Shown: positions 15,866 through 21,005 of the stretch, one piece after another
Numbering within the stretch: the first letter of the stretch is position 1
Layout of the letters: every line of letters begins with the position of its first letter
Assembly: GCA_964633825.1 (NCBI GenBank)
Contig: CAZWHE010000062.1
Span: forward strand, 1 to 21,005
Direction of reading: 5' to 3'
DNA from: CAZWHE01 sp964633825
GTDB lineage: Bacteria > Planctomycetota > B15-G4 > CAYZWU01
DNA: 21,005 bases
Translations under genes and position numbers: made by a program
Notes under the pieces: model-generated
Told to the model about the DNA's origin: nothing
The model's database searches: none
Seen by the model: only the letters and a program-made list of their open reading frames with translations

Positions 15866-16773
15866 TGTGTTTTTCCGATGATCTCGAGAAAACGATCTTC
15901 CAGGGAGGGACGTTCGATACGCAAATCGATCAGCCGATCCTTCTCGGCCTCGACACGGGCGATGATGGCGGCGACTGTCGGTCCGATATCGGTGCTGTAG
16001 TAGATGCAGTATTCATCTTTGACGACCCGCCGGCCGACAGCGGGGAAACCGGTCTCCGAATCAGCCAGGCTGGAGTTCTTTGTCCGAACCGAGATCTTGG
16101 TCAGGGCCTCGCTGGATGCCGTCAGCTCGAGCGGGCTGCCCGTGGCCGCGATCTTGCCTCGCAGCAGAATCGCCACGCGCTCCGTCATCTCCTCCGCTTC
16201 AGCCATATCGTGCGTGGCGAGGAGGATCGTCGTGCCGGCCGTTTGGAGCTCGCGCATCAGGCTGTGCAGCTCGACGCGCGCAGGAACGTCGAGGCCGGCC
16301 GTCGGCTCGTCGAGAAAAAGGACCGGCGGATCGTGAGCAACGGCCAGGGCAAGAGCCAGACGCCGCTGCTGGCCCGCCGAGAGCTCGTGGTACTGGGCGT
16401 TTCTTTTCTCGGAAAGACCCAATCGGTCCAGCAGATCGGTGCGCGGTGCGATGCCGTGGTAGGCGCTGAAAAACTTCATCGCTTCATCGACGCGGATGCT
16501 GTCGGGCAGACCCGAAGCCTGGAGCTGCACGCCGATCACGTTGCGCAGCCTGCCCGGCCGGCGGGCGGGATCGATTCCCATGATGTCGAGCGATCCGTCG
16601 TCGGGCGAGCGCAGACCCTCCAGGCTTTCGAGGGTGCTCGTCTTTCCGGCTCCGTTGGGGCCGAGAAGGCCGAAAATCTCGCCCCGCCGCACATCGAAGC
16701 TGATGCCGTCCACGGCAACGGTCTTGCCGTAGGTTTTACGAAAATCATCGACCCTGATTACGGTGTCGTTCAT
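15862..16773 (-). CDS. ABC transporter ATP-binding protein
   Basis: This 303-residue cytoplasmic ATPase powers the ABC-2 permease encoded after it. Motifs in order are Walker A GPNGAGKT (38-45), a Q-loop near Q83, the signature LSAGQQRR (131-138; the usual LSGGQ has its first Gly replaced by Ala), Walker B VLFLDEP (151-157) and switch H188 in LATHD. The C-terminal 85 residues form the extra domain found in the DrrA/CcmA-like exporter ATPases, ending PSLEDRFLEIIG. I chose the ATG at 16773 (MNDTVIRVDDF) from family alignment; the ribosome-binding site is weak, and the frame is open a further 39 codons upstream into the preceding gene. It lies 34 bases after the selenoprotein stop and overlaps the permease by 4 bases. 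Confidence 0.93.
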   Translation of the reverse strand: MNDTVIRVDDFRKTYGKTVAVDGISFDVRRGEIFGLLGPNGAGKTSTLESLEGLRSPDDGSLDIMGIDPARRPGRLRNVIGVQLQASGLPDSIRVDEAMKFFSAYHGIAPRTDLLDRLGLSEKRNAQYHELSAGQQRRLALALAVAHDPPVLFLDEPTAGLDVPARVELHSLMRELQTAGTTILLATHDMAEAEEMTERVAILLRGKIAATGSPLELTASSEALTKISVRTKNSSLADSETGFPAVGRRVVKDEYCIYYSTDIGPTVAAIIARVEAEKDRLIDLRIERPSLEDRFLEIIGKTQ

Positions 16774-16807
16774 GCGCTTCACGTCGCCGGAAGGGAGCTC
16801 CCTTTTT

Positions 16808-17887
16808 TTACGGCATCTCGTTGAGCAGTTTATTGACGGCTTCTTCCATGGCTTCGTCGCGGAGACCTTTGTAGCGGATGACGCCCTCATGATCGAGGAT
16901 ATAGATCGTGGGCCAGCTGAAGACGTTCCACTGCGCCGCGATCTTGTTGTCGCTCGTGGGTCCGCCGTAGATGTTTGGCCAGTTGATCTTCTCTCTTTCG
17001 AGGATCTCTTTGAGAGCCGACCGGCTCGAATCGCTGTTGATCCCGAGGAGCGTGAACGGCTTGTCCTTCAGACGTTCGACCATCTCACGCTCGTGGGGGA
17101 GCATGGCGACGCAGGGGCCTCACCAGAATCCCCAAAAATCGACGATCACCACCCGGCCGAGGTATTGTGAGAGCTTGATCTCCCGGCCGTCCGCGTCTTC
17201 TCCCGCGATCTCGGGGGCTTTCATGCCGACCTGGAGGCGTTCCAGTTCGAACACGAAACAGGACGCCCACTTGGCGGCCTGAGTCCCCTCGTACTCTTTC
17301 GCCGCGCGGCGGAAGATTTTGAGGAGTTTTTCATTGTCCCTTTCGGCCGTGCCGTCCTCTTCGATGTTTTCGTGGTATGTGACAAAGCCGAGACTGAACG
17401 CGGCCCAAGAGAGCGCCGCTTTGTCTTTGTTGACCTCCATGATCCGGCGGTAGAAAGCCTTCATCGGCTCGACGCCCATGGCGCCCCAGGAGTAGACCAT
17501 ATCGGGAAGGACATCGCCGATCGAAGGGCTGGCCGAATGGCTTTTGGCAAGCTCTTCGAGGGCGCGTTTGCCGGCGGCTCGGCCTTTTTCGGAGAGGATG
17601 TTCCGGGCTCCGGCGTTGACGAGCCAGACCAGAGCCGGTATCGCCTCGGGCTTGCCGGCCTGCTCCACGGCATAAGCTTTGAAACGGGGCACGAACGCTT
17701 CCGCGGGATGGGCGGGGGCTTCGCCGCCCGCACCGTCTTTGTCCGCCGCTTCGCTCAGCAGAGCGTACCACTCCGCCACCTTCTTGTCGTATTCGGCCTT
17801 CAGCTCGTCGTACTTTTCATCCCCGAGCGCCGGCGGGATCAGAACGAGGAGGGCGATGAACACGGTAATGAAGGTTATTGCTTTCAT
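16808..17887 (-). CDS. Exported TlpA/thioredoxin-like protein, predicted selenoprotein (UGPC active site)
   Basis: A signal peptide (1-22, MKAITFITVF...ALG) precedes a helix-rich arm (about 25-215) and a TlpA/ResA-like thioredoxin domain (about 218-359). The fold markers are QVGMKAPEIAGEDADGREI, VVIVDFWGFW and the cis-proline loop FSWPTIYIL. An in-frame TGA (17120-17122) is codon 256, exactly where the first catalytic cysteine belongs: W-TGA-G-P-C, with C259 as the resolving cysteine. The frame then continues for 103 codons to TAA with full fold similarity. TGA is an ordinary stop in coxA, coxC, coxD, actC and other neighbours, so the code is not altered globally. A stem-loop follows at the right distance. 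I read this as selenocysteine, giving a 359-residue periplasmic thiol/selenol oxidoreductase. The alternatives are a point-mutated pseudogene or a sequencing error. The start follows AAGGA. Confidence 0.82.
17076..17109 (-). promoter_or_regulatory. Candidate bacterial SECIS element (stem-loop for selenocysteine insertion)
   Basis: Counting bases after the UGA on the mRNA, bases 11-21 (UCGCCAUGCUC) pair with bases 34-44 (GAGAUGGUCGA). This gives ten base pairs with one bulged G on the 5' side and one bulged U on the 3' side. The 12-base loop (22-33) contains GAG at 28-30, and a short AC/GU pair can form inside it. Bacterial SECIS elements lie inside the coding region just after UGA, with the apical loop roughly 16-37 bases downstream and a guanine in the loop, so position and form fit. 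The folding was done by hand. Confidence 0.6.
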
Positions 17888-18082
17888 CGTTTTCCTTTCT
17901 TTGATGTGGTTCGAGGATCTCGGGCCGGATCGGTATCTGATATAGGCTTCCGCATAACGACCCTATTCTAAACAAAGCATGGTCCGTTAATCCAAAGAAT
18001 CAATTCCTTGAGCGAGGAAGGCCGGCGCGGCCCCGGAGAAATCCCGCCTCCTGCGGCAGCGATTTCGGTTATATTGGTATGA

Positions 18083-18096
18083 GAGGCCACGGCCTC
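18083..18096. repeat. Perfect inverted repeat upstream of the epimerase gene
   Basis: GAGGCC-AC-GGCCTC is a perfect 14-base dyad (stem of five with a four-base loop if folded), about 46 bases before the epimerase start in the divergent region 17888-18141. It could be an operator or leader hairpin. No T-run follows it, so it is not a terminator. I found no convincing -10/-35 pair in this 254-base region for either gene. Confidence 0.4.
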
Positions 18097-18141
18097 CCGG
18101 GGCTTTGTCTTGTATTTTAACCAGTTTTTAGCGGTGAAGCG

Positions 18142-19170
18142 ATGCGCATCCTCCTGACCGGCCACAAAGGATATGTCGGAACTGTCTTGGCGCCCATGTT
18201 GGCGGCGGAAGGATACGAAGTGGTCGGCTTCGACACCGATCTTTACAAGGGGTGCACCTTCGGCGATGAATGCGGTGTTCCCATAATCCCGGAGCTGAAA
18301 AAGGACATTCGCGATGCCGCTGCCGCCGACCTCGCAGGCTTTGACGCCGTGATCCACCTGGCCGGTCTCTCGAACGATCCGCTTGGAGATCTGAACGAGG
18401 AATTGACCTTCGAGATCAATCATGCCGCAACGGTCCGGCTGGGGCGTCTGGCAAGGGAAGCGGGGTGCTCGCGAATGATCTTTTCTTCCTCGTGCAGCAA
18501 CTACGGCGCGGCGGGCGACAAATGGGTCACAGAGGAATCCAGGCTCAATCCCGTCACGCCATACGGCGTTTCCAAGGTCCGGGCCGAGATGGATCTCATG
18601 AAGCTGGCCGGCGCGGACTTCAGCCCCATCCTGCCTCGGAGCGCGACCGTCTACGGCGTGTCGCCGCGCATTCGTTTCGACCTGGTTCTCAACAACCTCG
18701 TCGCCTGGGCCGTCACGACGGGATGCGTCCGTCTGGAGAGCGACGGTACGGCCTGGCGTCCCATCGTTCACGTCGAAGACATGGGCCGCGCTTTTATCGC
18801 CATGCTCCACGCGCCCCGCGAGCTCGTGCACAATCAGGTTTTCAACGTCGGAATGACCGGCGAGAACTACAGGATCCGCGATCTGGCCGACATTGTGAAA
18901 GAGACGGTGCCCGGAGCCCGTATCGAATACGCCGAGGGAGCCGGAACCGATGAGCGGTGCTACCGGGTCAATTGCGACAAGCTTGAAAAGGTATTGCCCG
19001 GCTTCGAGCCTCGATGGGACGCCCGGCGAGGGGCGCGCGAGCTCTACGACGCTTTCAGTGAAAAGGGGCTGACCGTCGACGAGTTCGACGATCCGAAATA
19101 CAAGCGGGTCGGTCATGTCCGCCGTTTGATCGCATCCGGTCGCTTGGACGACAGCTTCCGGTGGAAGTGA
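18142..19170 (+). CDS. NAD-dependent nucleotide-sugar epimerase/dehydratase (extended SDR)
   Basis: This is a 342-residue cytoplasmic extended short-chain dehydrogenase. The NAD-binding Rossmann motif is TGHKGYVG (G7, G10, G13), with D31 at the end of the second strand, as expected for NAD rather than NADP preference. The catalytic residues are S115-S117 in SSSCSNYG and Y141/K145 in YGVSK. The substrate-binding region contains RSATVYGVSPRIRFD and ends with IVHVEDMGRA, typical of sugar-nucleotide epimerases and dehydratases. The exact substrate cannot be assigned; such enzymes beside CDP-glucose dehydratase-like genes usually take part in O-antigen or other surface-glycan deoxysugar synthesis. 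The start is the only good ATG at the Rossmann N-terminus; the ribosome-binding site is weak (GTGAAG). Confidence 0.9.
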   Translation: MRILLTGHKGYVGTVLAPMLAAEGYEVVGFDTDLYKGCTFGDECGVPIIPELKKDIRDAAAADLAGFDAVIHLAGLSNDPLGDLNEELTFEINHAATVRLGRLAREAGCSRMIFSSSCSNYGAAGDKWVTEESRLNPVTPYGVSKVRAEMDLMKLAGADFSPILPRSATVYGVSPRIRFDLVLNNLVAWAVTTGCVRLESDGTAWRPIVHVEDMGRAFIAMLHAPRELVHNQVFNVGMTGENYRIRDLADIVKETVPGARIEYAEGAGTDERCYRVNCDKLEKVLPGFEPRWDARRGARELYDAFSEKGLTVDEFDDPKYKRVGHVRRLIASGRLDDSFRWK

Positions 19171-19240
19171 TGCGGCGGCGGCGATCTCGCCGGAGGAGCC
19201 GCTGAAGAGCTCTGTCTTGGAAAACTTCGTGAAGAAGGCC

Positions 19241-20203
19241 ATGAAAAACCGAAGTGATTTCTGGGCCGGCCGGCCTGTTCTTGTCACCGGTTGTACCGGA
19301 ATTCTGGGATCCTGGCTTGTGGCCGCTCTCGCTGATTCGGGAGCATCCGTCGTCGGTCTCGGCCGAGGTGTCAAAGATCACCAAGGCCGGATAACCTTCG
19401 TCCGCGGGGACGTGGTTGATTTCGAATTGCTGAAAAGGATATTAAAGAAGCACGAGATCGACACGATCATACACGGGGCGGCGCAGACGATCGTCTCCAC
19501 CGCCAAAGAGGATCCTCTTTCAACGTTCCAAACAAATATCAGGGGGACATGGAACGTACTGGAAGGGGCTCGCTCTTTTTCCGGCGTCAACAGGGTGCTC
19601 GTCGCCTCGTCGGACAAGGCCTACGGCGCGCACGATAAGCTTCCATACGTGGAAGACGCCCCCTTGCTCGGGAGCTCGCCGTACGAGATGTCGAAGGCGT
19701 GCGCAGACATGATCGCCCGCGCTTATGCCGCCTCCTATGACATGCCCGTGGCCGTCACACGGTGCGGCAATTTCTTTGGCGGCCGTGATCTCAACTGGAG
19801 CCGCATCGTCCCGGGAACGGTCCGCTGTCTGATTCGCGACGAGCCCGTGGTTGTTCGTTCCGATGGAACGCCGAGGCGCACCTATCTATACATCAAGGAC
19901 GCGGTGAACGCCTACATGACCCTGGCCGAGCGCTTCGATGATTTGAGTCTTGGAGGGGAGGTGTTCAACTTCGGAATGGACGAACCGGTCTCTGTTCTGG
20001 AAATGGTGAATGCCGTCATTGCCGTTTCCGGTCGCCGGGATATCGAACCCGTGGTGCTTGCCGAATCGACCGGCGAGATCCAGGACCAATACCTCGACAG
20101 CAGCAAGGCGCGCCGCGTATTGAAATGGGAACCGCAATACACACTCGGAGAGGGTTTGGCAGAGACGATGGAATGGTACCGCCGTTATTTCGAGAAGGCA
20201 TAG
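19241..20203 (+). CDS. CDP-glucose 4,6-dehydratase-like SDR enzyme
   Basis: This is a 320-residue extended SDR. It begins DFWAGRPVLVTGCTGILGSW, the RfbG-like opening with the NAD motif G17, G20, G23. The dehydratase pair D125-K126 lies in SSDKAYG, and Y148/K152 lie in PYEMSK. CGNFFGGRDLNWSRIVPGT and RTYLYIKDAVNAY are also characteristic of CDP-glucose 4,6-dehydratases. The enzyme would turn an NDP-hexose into a 4-keto-6-deoxy sugar, the branch point to many deoxysugars of the cell surface. Substrate specificity is inferred. I chose the ATG at 19241; a TTG at 19217 and a GTG at 19229 are possible earlier starts in frame. The gene lies 70 bases after the epimerase in the same direction and is probably co-transcribed. 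Confidence 0.9.
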   Translation: MKNRSDFWAGRPVLVTGCTGILGSWLVAALADSGASVVGLGRGVKDHQGRITFVRGDVVDFELLKRILKKHEIDTIIHGAAQTIVSTAKEDPLSTFQTNIRGTWNVLEGARSFSGVNRVLVASSDKAYGAHDKLPYVEDAPLLGSSPYEMSKACADMIARAYAASYDMPVAVTRCGNFFGGRDLNWSRIVPGTVRCLIRDEPVVVRSDGTPRRTYLYIKDAVNAYMTLAERFDDLSLGGEVFNFGMDEPVSVLEMVNAVIAVSGRRDIEPVVLAESTGEIQDQYLDSSKARRVLKWEPQYTLGEGLAETMEWYRRYFEKA

Positions 20204-20246
20204 CCCGGTTATTTCTTTTCGGCCTGCGGACAAGGGTAAAAAAATA

Positions 20247-20277
20247 GACCGCCCGGCGTGATGCGGGGCGGTCTTTT
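20247..20277. terminator. Bidirectional intrinsic terminator
   Basis: A perfect 8-bp stem, GACCGCCC (20247-20254) and GGGCGGTC (20266-20273), encloses an 11-base loop. TTTTATT follows on the plus strand, and a run of seven A bases at 20238-20244 gives a T-run on the minus strand. It lies between the convergent dehydratase stop (20203) and the minus-strand gene stop (20291), so it can end both transcripts. Confidence 0.9.
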
Positions 20278-20290
20278 ATTGAGAAACGGA

Positions 20291-21005
20291 CTAGGGAATC
20301 AAGGAGACGTCGTCATATTCAAAGATGTTGTCGAGAGTGGCCGAGCCTTGGCCCATCAAACCGACGTAGCCGGTCGGGTGAACCGGGTCGCTCACCGTGA
20401 ATTCGAGGTTACCGTTGAAGTAGCAGTTGAAGCTGGGGCCGTTGGCCACAACCTTGACCACATCGGCGTTGGTAAAAAAGGGATTGCTCGACGCCAGGGT
20501 GGTTTGCACGCCGCTTGTATACACGTCGAATGAGAAACGGCTCAAGCTGGCCTTGAGGTAACAGACGTAACCGTTCGATCGAGCGCCCACGCCGTCGTTG
20601 CGCATGATCATGCCGTAGTGGTAGTGATGCGATCCGCTGAGCCTCGACATGGTGGCTTCGTAGGTAAAATCGGCGTATTGATCTTTCATATTAATTGAGC
20701 TGTGCCAGTCATAGCAGGGATCGAGCAGGTTTTCGAAGTAGTAACTCAGCCCGGTCAGATTCGTCGTGGGACCGACGTACCAGCAGTTGCAGCCTGGAGA
20801 AGGGCCGATCACAAAATCGTCGGCCACGCCGTCTTCGAAATCCTCGTTCCAACCGGTCAAGTCCTTGACCTCGATGTTGCATTGATCTTGTGCAATGATC
20901 TTGGACGGGGTCGGGAGGCCGTTGGCCGATTTGTCGATTAAGACGTAGGCCATGTATTTCCCGCGCGGCAACGCCGAGTCGTTGTAGACCGTGTCTCTGA
21001 TATCC
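20291..21005 (-). CDS. C-terminal part of an extracellular protein with a LamG-like beta-sandwich domain, cut by the window edge
   Basis: The frame is open from the right edge, so the N-terminus is missing; about 238 residues remain. After a linker containing DSALPRGKYMAYVLIDKS comes a domain beginning WNEDFEDGVADDFVIG and ending NIFEYDDVSLIP. That overall pattern (damaged fluid exposure of aromatic strands, FNCYFNGNLEFTV, YVGLMGQGSATLDNI) resembles the concanavalin/LamG-like jelly-roll domains at the ends of secreted enzymes and adhesins. Four cysteines occur early (C-N-C-W and others), plus a histidine-tyrosine cluster, SHHYHYG. I do not recognise the full protein, and no catalytic motif can be assigned. 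A TTG at about 20971 is in frame, but the sequence upstream of it also looks like protein. It ends at the shared terminator. Confidence 0.7.
   Translation of the reverse strand, partial: DIRDTVYNDSALPRGKYMAYVLIDKSANGLPTPSKIIAQDQCNIEVKDLTGWNEDFEDGVADDFVIGPSPGCNCWYVGPTTNLTGLSYYFENLLDPCYDWHSSINMKDQYADFTYEATMSRLSGSHHYHYGMIMRNDGVGARSNGYVCYLKASLSRFSFDVYTSGVQTTLASSNPFFTNADVVKVVANGPSFNCYFNGNLEFTVSDPVHPTGYVGLMGQGSATLDNIFEYDDVSLIP

Noticed and set aside
16791..16809. The palindrome plus T-run as an intrinsic terminator
   Set aside because: It would act on the plus strand, where no gene ends; on the coding strand the hairpin is not followed by a T-run.
16808..17104. A separate 98-residue gene downstream of the TGA
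   Set aside because: It begins in the middle of a thioredoxin fold, after the resolving cysteine, with no ribosome-binding site; it is the C-terminal half of the selenoprotein.
17120..17122. Global reassignment of TGA to tryptophan or glycine
   Set aside because: TGA ends coxA, coxC, coxD, actB, actC, actD, actE, SCO and others in this window, several overlapping the next ATG, so TGA is a normal stop here.
17968..19374. A 468-codon open frame on the minus strand opposite the two sugar-nucleotide genes
   Set aside because: It is antisense to a clear epimerase and lacks any recognisable domain; long antisense frames are expected in GC-rich genes.

Overview
The window (about 60% GC by eye) looks like a chromosomal piece of a Gram-negative, aerobically respiring bacterium. 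It carries a complete quinol-to-oxygen respiratory locus, several exported proteins, and a gene that appears to need selenocysteine. The combination of Alternative Complex III with an A2-type caa3 oxidase, secreted FG-GAP proteins and a long-armed secreted redoxin recalls Planctomycetota, FCB-group bacteria and related phyla, but the sequence alone does not fix the phylum.

Region 1 (1-12247, all minus strand, transcribed right to left) is one respiratory operon. A good sigma70-like promoter at 12219-12247 is followed by actA, actB, actC, actD, actE and actF (Alternative Complex III, quinol:cytochrome c/oxidase oxidoreductase). After these come a SCO/SenC copper chaperone, coxA, coxC, coxD, coxB (with a fused cytochrome c domain) and the start of ctaB (heme O synthase), which runs off the left edge. 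Most junctions overlap by 4-8 bases or are separated by 5-15 bases, so translation is probably coupled. ACIII oxidises membrane quinol and passes electrons through its cytochromes to the CuA/cytochrome c subunit of the oxidase, which reduces O2. SCO and CtaB mature the CuA site and the hemes.

Region 2 (12494-14918) holds a stand-alone proline dehydrogenase (plus strand), convergent with a secreted seven-bladed FG-GAP/VCBS propeller protein (minus strand). The propeller gene has its own promoter, with a small dyad in the spacer.

Region 3 (15056-17887, minus strand) is a probable three-gene operon: an exported TlpA/thioredoxin-like protein, then an ABC ATPase and an ABC-2 permease. The TlpA-like gene is the most notable item in the window. 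Its reading frame is interrupted by a single TGA exactly where the first catalytic cysteine belongs (W-TGA-G-P-C). The frame continues intact through the rest of the thioredoxin fold, and a 10-bp bulged stem-loop sits where a bacterial SECIS element should be. TGA is a normal stop in at least eight neighbouring genes, so this is best read as site-specific selenocysteine insertion.

Region 4 (18142-20203, plus strand) encodes two extended SDR nucleotide-sugar enzymes: an NAD-dependent epimerase and a CDP-glucose 4,6-dehydratase-like enzyme, probably for surface glycans. A strong bidirectional terminator (20247-20277) separates them from the C-terminal part of an extracellular protein on the minus strand (20291 to the right edge). 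I saw no tRNA, rRNA, CRISPR array or insertion sequence.
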